Of a stretch of 64,000 nucleotides of DNA, positions 1-8,943 are shown piece by piece (positions within the stretch are counted from its first letter, which is position 1; every line of letters starts with the position of its first letter). The notes under the pieces were generated by a model that worked only from the letters and a program-made list of their open reading frames with translations, was not told where the DNA came from and ran no database searches. The translations under genes were made by a program, and so were the position numbers. The DNA is taken from NCBI GenBank assembly GCA_017412705.1, contig JAFPWS010000079.1:40746-104745 (forward strand). The letters are read 5' to 3'. Origin of the DNA: Prevotella sp. Its GTDB lineage: Bacteria; Bacteroidota; Bacteroidia; Bacteroidales; Bacteroidaceae.

Positions 1-385
1 CTGCCGCATCCAGTTCCATGGGCGTCAAGAGTCGCTGGAGCTCATCCGTGAGTACATCAACAACCACCATCCCAGTGTCCGTGCGGAGTACACGTTCATG
101 GGCCATTGGAACGAGTTGCCCAAGCTTGCAGCCAACATCAGCAATGACCACATGTTCGTGGTCATCACGGCCCGTAAGGGTACCATATCGTACAAGAGCG
201 CTTTGGAGCGTCTGCCCAACGAGCTGCAACAGCACTTCTCGGGCAAGAACCTCATGATTCTGTTCCCCGACCAGTATGGCGACGCCAAGGAAGAGAGCAT
301 GACCTTCACTGCGGCCCAGCATCAGGAGGAGAGCAGCATCTACAACACCATAGCACGATGGATTAACAAAAAGAGAAGACAATGA
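1..385 (+). CDS. Cation/proton antiporter, C-terminal fragment (partial)
   Basis: The reading frame is open from base 2 to the TGA at 383-385, so only about 127 C-terminal residues are visible and the start lies outside the window. The part seen is soluble, without membrane segments, and looks like the universal-stress-like cytoplasmic tail that ends many Bacteroidales Na+/H+ antiporters ([44 protein letters not shown]). That family assignment rests on recall of similar tails and not on any transporter motif in view. Its stop overlaps the start of the following ABC ATPase by 4 bases (ATGA), so the two are probably translationally coupled. Confidence 0.6.
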   Translation, partial: CRIQFHGRQESLELIREYINNHHPSVRAEYTFMGHWNELPKLAANISNDHMFVVITARKGTISYKSALERLPNELQQHFSGKNLMILFPDQYGDAKEESMTFTAAQHQEESSIYNTIARWINKKRRQ

Positions 386-1167
386 TAGACATCAAAGGCA
401 TCAGGAAGAGCTTCGGCTCCTTGGAAGTATTGAAAGGTATAGACCTCCATATAGACCGCGGCGAGGTGGTCAGCATCGTTGGTCCCAGCGGAGCGGGCAA
501 GACCACACTGCTGCAAATCATCGGTACACTCGACAAGCCCGACGCCGGCACCGTCTGCGTCGACAGCATCGACACCACCCGGCTCTCCAGCAAGAAGCTC
601 TCCGACTTCCGCAATCGGCACATCGGCTTCGTCTTCCAGTTCCACCAGCTGTTGCCGGAGTTTACGGCCATTGAGAACATCATGATTCCTGCCTATATCG
701 CAGGCACGTCCACTAAGCAGGCTCGTCAGCGTGCTGACGAATTGCTGCGCTTCATGGGACTGGGCGACCGTGCCAACCACAAGCCCAACGAACTGTCGGG
801 CGGCGAGAAACAGCGCGTCGCCGTTGCCCGTGCCCTGGTCAACAGCCCCGCTGTCATCCTGGCCGATGAGCCCAGCGGCTCCTTGGACTCCAAAAACAAA
901 GACGAGCTGCACCAGCTGTTCTTCGACCTGCGTAACCAATACGGCCAGACCTTCGTCATTGTGACACATGACGAAGGTCTGGCAAGCATTACCGACCGCA
1001 CCATCAAGATGCGCGACGGCTTATTGGAAATCGAAGAGCCCCTTGACTTAGAACTCGGCACTCTTGGGAGTACGGGGGAAGGGGATGACGTCGCGGATGT
1101 TCTGCATACCGGTGACGAACAGGATGAGGCGCTCGAAGCCCAGACCGAAACCGGCATGGGGGCATGA
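382..1167 (+). CDS. lolD: LolD-type ABC transporter ATP-binding protein with extended C-terminus
   Basis: This is an ATPase of the LolD/MacB/FtsE group, which powers lipoprotein release from the inner membrane or related export. Walker [10 protein letters not shown] is near residues 34-42, the signature [14 protein letters not shown] at 138-151, Walker B VILADEPS at 158-165 and the switch His at 196. The family normally ends near residue 220. Here the frame continues about 40 residues as an acidic tail ([20 protein letters not shown] onward) that is exactly antisense to the 3' end of asnS, so the original stop has probably been lost. The start overlaps the antiporter stop. No permease gene is adjacent, so the exact substrate is unknown. 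Confidence 0.88.
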   Translation: MIDIKGIRKSFGSLEVLKGIDLHIDRGEVVSIVGPSGAGKTTLLQIIGTLDKPDAGTVCVDSIDTTRLSSKKLSDFRNRHIGFVFQFHQLLPEFTAIENIMIPAYIAGTSTKQARQRADELLRFMGLGDRANHKPNELSGGEKQRVAVARALVNSPAVILADEPSGSLDSKNKDELHQLFFDLRNQYGQTFVIVTHDEGLASITDRTIKMRDGLLEIEEPLDLELGTLGSTGEGDDVADVLHTGDEQDEALEAQTETGMGA

Positions 1168-2487
1168 GCCCCAGCGGCGTGTGTCGATGTACCACCACAG
1201 GTGGGTCATGTCCATCTGACGACGCTCTATCTCACCCATCAGCTTGTCATAGCTCTCCTCACGGACGGAGCCACCGATAATCTCGCCAATCTGCGGGAAC
1301 AGCACGTCCGTACCCTGCATCGTAGGACCGGGAGCCACAGCGCCCTTGTAGCCTACTGAGCCGCCGTCGGCAGTCTCCGCGTTCTGCTTCATGTAGAACG
1401 ACTTGAAGGCACGGGGATAGTCGGTCATGATGACGGGCTTCTTGAAGTGCTCCTCCACCAGATAGCGCTCGTGCTCTGATGCCAGGTCGTCGCCCCAGTT
1501 GCAGGGGAACTCGAACTTCTTTCCCTTCTTGATGGCCTCCTGCAGGATGTTGATACCCTCGGTATAGGGCAGGCGCACGAAGGTCTCCTTCAGCACGCCC
1601 TCCAGACGCTCTATCAGCGTCTTGTCAATCATCTGGTTCAGGAACTGCAGGTCGTCCTTGCAGTTGTCCAGCGCCCAGCGCACGCAGTACTTGATGAAGT
1701 CCTCCTCGAGGTCCATCAGTTCCTCCTGCTCCAGGAAGGCCACCTCAGGCTCTATCATCCAGAACTCAGCCAGGTGTCGTGGCGTGTTCGAGTTCTCGGC
1801 ACGGATCGTCGGGCCGAAGGTGTAGATGGCACCCAGGGCCGTAGCTCCCAGCTCACCCTCAAGCTGACCACTGACGGTCAGCGAGGTCTGCTCGCCGAAG
1901 AAGTCGTCGTCGTAGATAATCTTTCCATTCTCGTCCTTCTTCAGGTCGTACAGGTTCTTGGTGGTCACCTGGAACATGTTGCCTGCACCCTCACAGTCGC
2001 TGGCGGTAATCAGCGGCGTGTGGAAGTAGAAGAAGCCGTGCTCGTGGAAATAGGTGTGGATGGCCATGGCCATGTTGTGACGGATGCGCATCACGGCACC
2101 GAAGGTGTTTGTACGCAGACGCATGTGGGCGTTCTTGCGCATCACCTCGAACGACTGGCCTTTCTTCTGCATGGGGTACGTGTTGTCGCACAGACCGTAG
2201 ATTTCCAGCGCAGTAGCCTGTACCTCTGAGGTCTGACCGGCTCCCTGGCTCTCGACCAGTGTACCGGTAGCCGCGATACACGCGCCAGTGGTAATCTGCT
2301 TCAGCAAGTCCTCGTCGAACTTCGCGGGGTCTACCACCACCTGCACATTCTTGATGGTTGAACCGTCGTTCAGGGCAATGAAGTCAACGGCCTTACTCGA
2401 ACGGTGGGTACGCACCCAACCCTTCACACATATTTCTTTCCCAAAATCCGTACTTTTCAGTACGTCAACTATCTTTGTTCGTTTCAT
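1048..2487 (-). CDS. asnS: Asparaginyl-tRNA synthetase
   Basis: This class IIb synthetase charges tRNA-Asn in the cytoplasm. The N-terminal OB-fold anticodon domain ([23 protein letters not shown]) is followed by the catalytic core with the class II motif 2 region ([25 protein letters not shown]) and the C-terminal motif 3 ([29 protein letters not shown]). The chosen start, [10 protein letters not shown], gives 479 residues, near family length; a further in-frame ATG lies 18 bases upstream at 2505. It is the last gene of the purB > rluB-like > asnS run on the minus strand. Its last 120 bases overlap the C-terminal tail of the convergent lolD-type gene. Confidence 0.96.
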   Translation of the reverse strand: MKRTKIVDVLKSTDFGKEICVKGWVRTHRSSKAVDFIALNDGSTIKNVQVVVDPAKFDEDLLKQITTGACIAATGTLVESQGAGQTSEVQATALEIYGLCDNTYPMQKKGQSFEVMRKNAHMRLRTNTFGAVMRIRHNMAMAIHTYFHEHGFFYFHTPLITASDCEGAGNMFQVTTKNLYDLKKDENGKIIYDDDFFGEQTSLTVSGQLEGELGATALGAIYTFGPTIRAENSNTPRHLAEFWMIEPEVAFLEQEELMDLEEDFIKYCVRWALDNCKDDLQFLNQMIDKTLIERLEGVLKETFVRLPYTEGINILQEAIKKGKKFEFPCNWGDDLASEHERYLVEEHFKKPVIMTDYPRAFKSFYMKQNAETADGGSVGYKGAVAPGPTMQGTDVLFPQIGEIIGGSVREESYDKLMGEIERRQMDMTHLWWYIDTRRWGSCPHAGFGLGFERLILFVTGMQNIRDVIPFPRTPKSAEF

Positions 2488-2526
2488 GAAATGCTCACTT
2501 ATCACTTAACACTTAACATTTCTCAC

Positions 2527-3948
2527 TTACTCATACGCTCCCATGCGCAGGCGGTCTACCTCTTCCTCTGTCAGGTAGCGCCAGTCACCGCGACGGACGT
2601 TCTTCTTGGTCAGACCGGCAAACTGCACGCGGTCCAGCTTGGTAACCTTGTAGCCCAGACTCTCGAAGATGCGGCGTACGATGCGGTTCTTGCCAGAGTG
2701 AATCTCGATGCCGATGGACTTCTTGTCCTTCTCGTCCGTGTACTCAATGGCGTCAGCCTTGATCTCGCCGTCCTCTAACTGGATGCCCGTGGCAATCTGC
2801 TCCATGTCGTGAGCCGTCACGTTCTTGTCCAGGTGTACGTGGTATATCTTCTTCTTCAGGAACTTCGGGTGCGTCAGCTTCGAAGCCAGGTCACCGTCGT
2901 TGGTGAGCAGCAGTACACCCGTCGTGTTGCGGTCCAGACGACCTACGGGATAGATGCGCTCGGGGCAGGCTCCCTTCACCAGGTCCATGACCGTCTTACG
3001 CTGCTGGGGGTCGTCGCTCGTGGTCACATAGTCCTTGGGCTTGTTCAGCAGCACATAGACCTTCTTCTCGGGTGTCACAGGAGTGTCGTGGAACAGTACG
3101 GCATCCGTGCGCAGCACCTTGGTACCCAGCTCGGTCACCACCTCACCGTTCACCTTCACCACGCCAGCCTGGATGAACTCGTCAGCCTCGCGGCGGCTGC
3201 AGACACCTGCATTGGCCAGGAACTTGTTCAGACGGATGGGCTCGTTGGGGTCGTAGTTCTCCTCCTTATACTCTATGCGCTTCTTCAACGAATACTTCGC
3301 ATTGGGATCGTACGGACCGCGCTGCTTCTTCTTGTAGGTGTTGTAGCCGCCACCGTACGACTTGCCGCCGTAGTTGGGGTTGTAGCCGCCCTGACGTGGC
3401 TGGTAGCCGCCTTCTTGCTGCTGGCCATACTGTGGACGCGGGCGATAGCCACCCTGCTGGCGGGGCTGGTAGCCTCCCTCCTGCTGCTGTCCGTACTGTG
3501 GACGCGGACGATAGCCGCCCTGCTGACGGGGCTGGTAGCCTCCCTCCTGCTGCTGTCCGTACTGTGGACGCGGACGGTAGCCGCCCTGCTGGCGGGGCTG
3601 GTAGCCTCCCTCCTGCTGCTGTCCGTACTGTGGACGCGGACGGTAGCCGCCCTGCTGACGGGGCTGGTAGCCACCCTCCTGGTTATAGTTGTTGCGGGGA
3701 CGATAGCCGCCGCGCTGAGGAGCGCCGCTCTGCAAGCCTGCGCCAAAGCCCTCAGGACGGAAACCGCCCTCGTCTTGATGCTGATTACGATTATAACCGC
3801 CTTGCTGTGGCGTGTAGGGACGTACTGGTTGATGAATACGCGGACGTGGTGAACGACCGGGGCGGAACCCCTGATAACCATTTCCCTGCTGTTCTGTGTG
3901 CTGCTCGGCAGACTGCTCTTCGTTTTTCTTCTCGTTTTCGAAATCCAT
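2527..3948 (-). CDS. RluB/RsuA-family pseudouridine synthase with long Gly-Tyr-Arg-Gln repeat extension
   Basis: The C-terminal half (about residues 235-473) is a typical RsuA/RluB/RluE/RluF enzyme, which isomerises uridine in 23S or 16S rRNA. It has an S4 RNA-binding domain (IRLNKFLANAGVCSRREADEFI), the catalytic block PVGRLDRNTTGVLLLTNDGDL with its Asp, and the family KKIYHVHL and NRIVRRIFESLGY motifs. The first 220 residues are low-complexity: four near-perfect 22-residue units of the type GGYQPRQQGGYRPRPQYGQQ plus partial units. This resembles RGG/YG-rich RNA-binding tails. Such extensions are known in Bacteroidetes members, but the repeat number probably varies by slippage. It lies between purB and asnS. 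Confidence 0.9.
   Translation of the reverse strand: MDFENEKKNEEQSAEQHTEQQGNGYQGFRPGRSPRPRIHQPVRPYTPQQGGYNRNQHQDEGGFRPEGFGAGLQSGAPQRGGYRPRNNYNQEGGYQPRQQGGYRPRPQYGQQQEGGYQPRQQGGYRPRPQYGQQQEGGYQPRQQGGYRPRPQYGQQQEGGYQPRQQGGYRPRPQYGQQQEGGYQPRQGGYNPNYGGKSYGGGYNTYKKKQRGPYDPNAKYSLKKRIEYKEENYDPNEPIRLNKFLANAGVCSRREADEFIQAGVVKVNGEVVTELGTKVLRTDAVLFHDTPVTPEKKVYVLLNKPKDYVTTSDDPQQRKTVMDLVKGACPERIYPVGRLDRNTTGVLLLTNDGDLASKLTHPKFLKKKIYHVHLDKNVTAHDMEQIATGIQLEDGEIKADAIEYTDEKDKKSIGIEIHSGKNRIVRRIFESLGYKVTKLDRVQFAGLTKKNVRRGDWRYLTEEEVDRLRMGAYE
3395..3682 (-). repeat. Coding tandem repeat, 66-bp units in rluB-like gene
   Basis: Four full 66-bp units and flanking partial units encode the 22-residue repeat GGYQPRQQGGYRPRPQYGQQ(QE). 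The units differ by only a few bases, for example cgggcgatagcc against cggacggtagcc on the plus strand, which points to recent expansion or ongoing conversion. All copies keep frame. Confidence 0.9.
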
Positions 3949-4032
3949 GATTTTTGTCTCCTTATTATTTTATTTTAGTTTTTACCAAGGGCCTCACGGC
4001 TCCAATAGTTTACATCTTAATTCTTAACTCTT

Positions 4033-5379
4033 TTACATTCCCGTGTAGTTCATCGGCGTAATGGCCATCAGCTCCTCCTTCACCTCAGCGCTGACCTCCA
4101 GCTGCTGAATGAACTCGTGGATGGTCTGCTCCGTCATCTTCTGGTTGGTACGCGTCAGCGCCTTCAGCGCCTCGTAGGGATGCGGATAAGCCTCACGACG
4201 CAGGATGGTCTGGATGGCCTCGGCCACTACGGCCCAGGTGTTGTCCAGGTCTTGCTGCAACTTCTCTTCGTTCAGGATGAGCTTGCGCAGACCCTTCAGC
4301 GTGCTCTGTATGGCAATGGCGGCATGACCCATGGGCACACCCACGTTGCGCAGCACCGTCGAGTCGGTCAGGTCACGCTGCAAACGGCTTACAGGCAGTT
4401 TCTGTGCCAAGAACTGCAGCACGGCATTGGCAATGCCCAGGTTGCCCTCCGAATTCTCGAAGTCAATGGGATTCACCTTGTGGGGCATGGCACTCGAACC
4501 TACCTCGCCAGCCTTGATCTTCTGCTTGAAGTACTCCATCGAGATGTACATCCAGAAGTCGCGGTCCAGGTCAATGATGATGGTGTTGATGCGGCGCATG
4601 GCGTCGAAGATGGCTCCTAACCAGTCGTAGTTCGAAATCTGCGTCGTCCACTGCTCACGCTCCAGACCCAGTTTCTCTGCAACGAAGCTGTTGCCGAACT
4701 CGCGCCAGTCGTACTGCGGATAGGCCACGTGGTGGGCGTTGTAGTTGCCCGTGGCACCGCCGAACTTCGCTGTGACGGGCGTGTCCTTCAGTGCGCGCAA
4801 CTGTTCCTCCAGACGGTACACATACACCATCACCTCCTTGCCCAGACGGGTGGGCGAGGCGGGCTGTCCGTGTGTCTTGGCCAGCATCGGCACGCTCTTC
4901 CACTGCTCGGCATAGTCGTTCAGCTGTTCTATCAGCTCCTCCACCATCGGATAGTACACCTCGTTCAGCGCCTCCTTGATGGAAAGAGGTACACTGGTGT
5001 TGTTGATGTCCTGCGACGTCAGACCAAAGTGAATGAACTCCTTGTACTTCTCCAGGTTGCCAATCTTGTCCAGCTCCTCCTTGATGAAATACTCCACGGC
5101 CTTCACGTCGTGGTTCGTCGTCTGCTCAATTTCTTTTACGCGAGCCGCATTCTGCTCCGTGAAGTTACGGTAGATGTCGCGCAACGACTCGAAAAGGCTA
5201 TGGTCGAAGTCCTCCAGTTGTGGCAGGGGCAACTCACAGAGCGTGATGAAGTATTCTATCTCCACACGCACCCGATAGCGTATCAACGCATATTCCGAAA
5301 AGTATTCTGCCAACGGTTGTGTTTTACTTCTGTAACGGCCATCAATAGGCGAGATGGCTGTCAGTACATCTAATTCCAT
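4033..5379 (-). CDS. purB: Adenylosuccinate lyase
   Basis: The enzyme splits SAICAR and adenylosuccinate to release fumarate in purine synthesis, in the cytoplasm. Its 448 residues carry the fumarase/aspartase superfamily signature GSSAMPHKVNPIDFENSEGN, the TSQDINNTS substrate loop and the KTHGQPASPTRLGKE segment that holds a catalytic His. The start MELDVLTAISPIDGRY is the usual one for this family. It is first in a minus-strand run with the pseudouridine synthase and asnS. A -7-like TAATTTTG lies 60 bases upstream. Confidence 0.97.
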   Translation of the reverse strand: MELDVLTAISPIDGRYRSKTQPLAEYFSEYALIRYRVRVEIEYFITLCELPLPQLEDFDHSLFESLRDIYRNFTEQNAARVKEIEQTTNHDVKAVEYFIKEELDKIGNLEKYKEFIHFGLTSQDINNTSVPLSIKEALNEVYYPMVEELIEQLNDYAEQWKSVPMLAKTHGQPASPTRLGKEVMVYVYRLEEQLRALKDTPVTAKFGGATGNYNAHHVAYPQYDWREFGNSFVAEKLGLEREQWTTQISNYDWLGAIFDAMRRINTIIIDLDRDFWMYISMEYFKQKIKAGEVGSSAMPHKVNPIDFENSEGNLGIANAVLQFLAQKLPVSRLQRDLTDSTVLRNVGVPMGHAAIAIQSTLKGLRKLILNEEKLQQDLDNTWAVVAEAIQTILRREAYPHPYEALKALTRTNQKMTEQTIHEFIQQLEVSAEVKEELMAITPMNYTGM

Positions 5380-5438
5380 GACTTTCTTTAAATACCTTGT
5401 TTATACAATCTTTTTGCTCTATTTTCTCAAATACGCTG

Positions 5439-5446
5439 CAAAATTA
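5439..5446 (-). promoter_or_regulatory. Bacteroidetes-type -7 box for purB
   Basis: TAATTTTG on the minus strand matches the TAnnTTTG consensus of the Bacteroidetes primary sigma factor and sits 60 bases before the purB start. The assignment rests on the motif alone. Confidence 0.5.
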
Positions 5447-5534
5447 GCAATAATCGGGCAGAGTACCAAATAAATTAGGATTTATTTTGGATTTCGTCAT
5501 AAAAGAGAGAAAGGGGCACTTTGGCATAGTTATA

Positions 5535-5617
5535 GTTTCTCGGTAGGAAACCAACAGTTTCTCGGTAGGAAACTACCAGTTTCTCGGTAGGAAACTATGA
5601 GTTTGTCGGTAGGAAAC
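5535..5617. repeat. Array A: four 17-bp palindromes at 22-bp period
   Basis: Four copies of GTTTCTCGGTAGGAAAC (the last has GTTTG) begin at 5535, 5557, 5579 and 5601, an exact 22-bp period with 5-bp spacers. Each copy has inverted arms GTTTC/GAAAC around TCGGTAG. The array is 77 bp downstream of tRNA-Val(UAC) and 89 bp upstream of the purB -7 box. Related arrays are at 20850 and 62394. It fills most of the 314-base gap between purB and the tRNA; the rest of the gap holds only a promoter and a terminator. Confidence 0.9.
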
Positions 5618-5656
5618 TATGAGCGCGGAAAGTCACGGGGGTATGGCGTCAGGCAC

Positions 5657-5687
5657 AAAAAAAGTGGTCACCCGTTTGTGGATGACC
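5657..5687 (-). terminator. Intrinsic terminator after tRNA-Val(UAC)
   Basis: Read on the minus strand, GGTCATCC pairs with GGGTGACC around a 6-base loop (8 bp with one G-T), followed by AC and seven T. It lies just past the 3' end of the tRNA and fits its transcript end. Confidence 0.75.
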
Positions 5688-5693
5688 TCTCTT

Positions 5694-5771
5694 TGGTGGG
5701 CGTTGACGGATTCGAACCGCCGACCCTCTGCTTGTAAGGCAGATGCTCTAAACCAGCTGAGCTAAACGCCC
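5694..5771 (-). tRNA. tRNA-Val (anticodon UAC)
   Basis: The minus strand folds as a tRNA: acceptor GGGCGTT/AACGCCC, D-arm TAGCTCAGCTGGTTTAGAGC, anticodon stem TCTGC/GCAGA with loop CTTACAA, giving anticodon TAC, and T-arm GGTTCGAATCC. Discriminator A is followed by an encoded CCA (5694-5696). A TACCTTTG -7 box lies upstream at 5791-5798. Confidence 0.97.
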
Positions 5772-5790
5772 TTGCTTCTGAAAAGCGGTG

Positions 5791-5798
5791 CAAAGGTA
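5791..5798 (-). promoter_or_regulatory. -7 box for tRNA-Val(UAC)
   Basis: TACCTTTG on the minus strand, followed by C, is 20 bases before the mature tRNA 5' end and matches the TAnnTTTG consensus. Confidence 0.55.
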
Positions 5799-5890
5799 AG
5801 GAGTTTTTTTGAAACGGCCAAACTTTTGCACCACTTTTTTTGCTTTTCATGCAAAAAAACTGTTATTTTCAGCTTTTTGCACCCTTTCTG

Positions 5891-7045
5891 CTACTTGATG
5901 ACAACGGTAGCGCGACGGTTGTAGGGCTGAGGGTTGAGGGTGTCGACACCTCCAGCGGCTACGGTTTCTATCTGTTCGCGTGGGAAGCCCATCTTGACAA
6001 TTTCTGCGGTGAGGGCATCGGCACGCTGCTGCGAGAGCTGCTGGTTGTGCTCGGCGCTGCCTGTCTGGCTGTCGGCATAGCCGGTGACGACAAGATTGGA
6101 GCCTTGCTGCTTGGCTACGCTGACGAGGTCGGCGACGTTCTGCAGCTCGCGCTTGGAGGCGATAATGGCCTGGTTGAGGTTGAAGAAGACGCTGACGGGT
6201 GCGCTGACGAGTTCTTTCTCGACGATGCGCTGGGGCTGTGCCTGTGTTGCGCTCTGCTTGTTGAGCAGGTCCTGGAGACGGTCGTTCTCGGCCTGCATGT
6301 CGGCCAACTGTCCGTTGAGTGCGTCAATCTCGCTCTCGGTGAGCGCGTTATAGGCATCCTGTGCGGCAGTGGCTTTCCATGTGGACTTGCCCAGGCGGTA
6401 GGTGAGACCTACCTCGACGTTGACCATGCGGTCTTTGTTCTTCCAGGTGGACTGGTCGTTGAGCTTGACGTTGCAGCCGTCGAATCCTGGCTCATAGCCT
6501 CCCCAGTTGATGTCGAGGTTGATGGCAACCTTGGGTGAGATACGGAAGGTGTTGAGAAGACCTGCTGAGAGTCCCATGCCGTAGGTGGTGTAGGTCATGT
6601 TGCGTCCTATGCCTGCTCCGATGTAGGGGATAAAGTTCCACACGCGCTGCTCGTTGTAACCCATCAGCATGTTGCTGAGGTTGAAGAGCACCTGTTCCTG
6701 CAGGGTCCAGTACTTGCTGGAGTTGAGACTCTTGTCCTCGCTGATGACGGTGCGGCCCCAGGCGCCATTGAACTTGGTGCGCAGTCCGATGCCTGGAGTG
6801 AACCACTTACCGATGGCCAGGGAGAATCCGAGGTTGGTACGGTAGTCCTTGAAGAGCTTGCCGGGCTTGATGCCCTGGTTCTCCTGACTGCCCCAAAAGG
6901 AGGTGCCTACGGCGTTGGCCTGCACGAACCAGTTGGCCCAGAAGGAGTTGGTGGACACGCTGTGTTTCTCGTCGCCTATGGTGCCTTGTGCCATGGCGGC
7001 TACGGAGAGGCAGGCGAAAGTGAATAATGCTACAATCTTTTTCAT
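5891..7045 (-). CDS. OmpA-family outer membrane protein
   Basis: The protein has a signal peptide (MKKIVALFTFACLSVAAMA), a beta-barrel-like region to about residue 215, a short coiled-coil-like stretch (LTESEIDALNGQLADMQAEN) and a C-terminal OmpA domain (INQAIIASKRELQNVADLV in form, then VTGYADSQTGSAEHNQQLSQ and LSQQRADAL), which binds peptidoglycan. Its likely role is anchoring the outer membrane to the cell wall. It has 384 residues from MKKIV; ATG at 7051 is an alternative two residues upstream. The open frame continues far upstream to 7555, but that part is a shadow inside mutL and has no signal peptide. It is the last gene of the guaB-led minus-strand run. Confidence 0.92.
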   Translation of the reverse strand: MKKIVALFTFACLSVAAMAQGTIGDEKHSVSTNSFWANWFVQANAVGTSFWGSQENQGIKPGKLFKDYRTNLGFSLAIGKWFTPGIGLRTKFNGAWGRTVISEDKSLNSSKYWTLQEQVLFNLSNMLMGYNEQRVWNFIPYIGAGIGRNMTYTTYGMGLSAGLLNTFRISPKVAINLDINWGGYEPGFDGCNVKLNDQSTWKNKDRMVNVEVGLTYRLGKSTWKATAAQDAYNALTESEIDALNGQLADMQAENDRLQDLLNKQSATQAQPQRIVEKELVSAPVSVFFNLNQAIIASKRELQNVADLVSVAKQQGSNLVVTGYADSQTGSAEHNQQLSQQRADALTAEIVKMGFPREQIETVAAGGVDTLNPQPYNRRATVVIK

Positions 7046-7059
7046 AAACATACTGAGTT

Positions 7060-8943
7060 TTATTGTTTTTTGTCTAATAACTGTTCGATATCGTGTTGTG
7101 GCAGGATGGCGAGGATGGGGCGGCCGTCGGGGGTGTAGTTGACGTTGCCGCAGGCGAAGAGCTCGTTGATGAGGTTCTCCATCTCGTCGTTGGTGAGTAC
7201 CTGCCCCTGTGGGATGGCAGCATGGCGTGCCATGCCGAGAGCCAGTGCACGGTTGAGTTCCTCGGCGCTGTCGCCCTCGTGGTGGATGGCCTCGTCGACC
7301 ATGTCGTGCAGCAGCTGGACGTAGTTCATGCCCTCGATGCCTGTGGGTATGCCGTTGACGGCGTAGCTGCCCTGTCCGAGGTTGGTGAGGTCGAAGCCGA
7401 TGGCTGAGAGTCGCGGAAGGACTTTCTCGAGGATGGGCATCTGTGCGGGGGCGAACTGTACGACCTCGGGGAAGAGCACCTGCTGGGTATCGGCGTTGCG
7501 CGTCTGCAGCTGTACGAGGTATTGCTCGTAGCGTATGCGTACGTCGGCTCGGCACTGGTCGATGACCATGAGGCCGGACTTGACGGCTGTCATGATGTAA
7601 CGTCCTTTGTACTGGTAATGTACGGGTGACTTCTCGCTTAGCGAGTGTGGCGTTGCAATCTCTTCTGCCATCATGTCGCGTGTAGTCGTGCCTGTGGCCT
7701 GCTGATGTGGCGGATTGTCGAAGAGGGCAGCCCCTGCCGAGGCGGGGTTATGTGCTGTGGGCAGGTCGGCATAGAGTTTTTCCCAGTCTGGCGTGGCCTT
7801 GCGCCGCGGGGTGTCGAAGGGGTTGTATTGCGGGTTGGTGGCAACCTTGGGCGTGCTGACGGGTGTCGAGGGGTTGTAGGATGCCGACGGGGTAGGGTTG
7901 TAGACGGGAATGTCGGGCTTGCCCTCGGTGTCGAACTCGAGCTGTGGCACCTCGCAGAACTGTCCGATAGCGTCCTTGACGGCTGCCATGAGCAGTTGCC
8001 AGATGGCCTGCTCGTTCTCGAACTTGATCTCGGTCTTGGTGGGATGGATGTTGACGTCGATGTCGGCGGGGCTGACGTCGAAATATATAAAATAAGGTAC
8101 GTGCGTGCCCGTAGGTACGAGACGCTCGTAGGCCTGTTGTACGGCTTTGTGGAAGTAGGGGTGCTTCATGTAGCGTCCGTTGACGAAGAAACACTCCGGT
8201 GCGCCTTTCTTGCGTGCTGTCTGGGGCTTGGCCACGAAGCCTGTCACCTGGCACAGGGTGGTGTTGACCTGTATGGGCAGCAGCTCTTGTGCGTAGCGTC
8301 GGCCGTAGACCTCGGTGATGCGCTGCAGGAGGCTCCCTGCGCGCAGGTTCATGAGCTCCTGTCCGTTGCTGTGCAGGGTGAAACTGATGGCAGGGTAGAC
8401 AAGTACGATGCGCTCGAAGGCTGTGAGGATGTTGTTGAGCTCGGTGGCGTTGGTCTTGAGGAACTTCCGTCGTGCAGGGACGTTGAAGAACAGGTTGCTG
8501 ACGGTGAAGCGGCTTCCCACGGCACAGGAGCAGGGCTCCTGGCTCTCGACCTTGGAGCCTGACAGCTGGAGGCAGGTGCCTACCTCGTCGTCCTCGCGAC
8601 GGGTGCGCAGCTCTACCTGTGACACGGCGGCTATGGAGGGCAGTGCCTCGCCACGGAAACCCATGGTGTGGAGTGCGAAGAGGTCGTCGGCCTTGCGTAT
8701 CTTGGAGGTGGCATGGCGCTCGAAAGCCAGGCGGGCATCGGTCTCTGACATGCCACAGCCGTCGTCGATGACCTGTATGGAGGTGCGCCCGGCGTCGACG
8801 ACAAGTACATGGATGGCCTTGGCACCGGCGTCGACAGCGTTCTCCACAAGTTCCTTGATGACTGAGGCGGGGCGTTGTATGACCTCGCCGGCAGCTATCT
8901 GGTTGGCTACGCTATCAGGTAGAAGCTGTATGACATCAGTCAT
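7060..8943 (-). CDS. mutL: DNA mismatch repair protein MutL
   Basis: MutL is the ATPase that links mismatch recognition to strand removal. The N-terminal GHKL motifs are clear: ELVENAVDAGA, IDDGCGM, TMGFRGEALPSIAAVS, followed by the C-terminal dimerisation domain, with 627 residues from MTDVIQLL. An in-frame ATG two codons upstream (8949) is also possible. The start overlaps the end of the OstA-like gene by 8 bases. The spot of the endonuclease motif DQHA(x)2E(x)4E reads DQCRADVRIRYE, so the metal-binding His is Cys, while DQ and the last Glu remain. Nicking activity is therefore uncertain. Confidence 0.95.
   Translation of the reverse strand: MTDVIQLLPDSVANQIAAGEVIQRPASVIKELVENAVDAGAKAIHVLVVDAGRTSIQVIDDGCGMSETDARLAFERHATSKIRKADDLFALHTMGFRGEALPSIAAVSQVELRTRREDDEVGTCLQLSGSKVESQEPCSCAVGSRFTVSNLFFNVPARRKFLKTNATELNNILTAFERIVLVYPAISFTLHSNGQELMNLRAGSLLQRITEVYGRRYAQELLPIQVNTTLCQVTGFVAKPQTARKKGAPECFFVNGRYMKHPYFHKAVQQAYERLVPTGTHVPYFIYFDVSPADIDVNIHPTKTEIKFENEQAIWQLLMAAVKDAIGQFCEVPQLEFDTEGKPDIPVYNPTPSASYNPSTPVSTPKVATNPQYNPFDTPRRKATPDWEKLYADLPTAHNPASAGAALFDNPPHQQATGTTTRDMMAEEIATPHSLSEKSPVHYQYKGRYIMTAVKSGLMVIDQCRADVRIRYEQYLVQLQTRNADTQQVLFPEVVQFAPAQMPILEKVLPRLSAIGFDLTNLGQGSYAVNGIPTGIEGMNYVQLLHDMVDEAIHHEGDSAEELNRALALGMARHAAIPQGQVLTNDEMENLINELFACGNVNYTPDGRPILAILPQHDIEQLLDKKQ

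Noticed and set aside
5535-5617. CRISPR-like repeat array.
   Set aside because: Spacers are only 5 bp and nearly constant, units are palindromic and number four, and no cas gene is in the window.
7046-7555. N-terminal extension of the OmpA-family protein.
   Set aside because: The frame lies within mutL, has a low-complexity Arg/His composition, and the signal peptide starts at MKKIV (7045).
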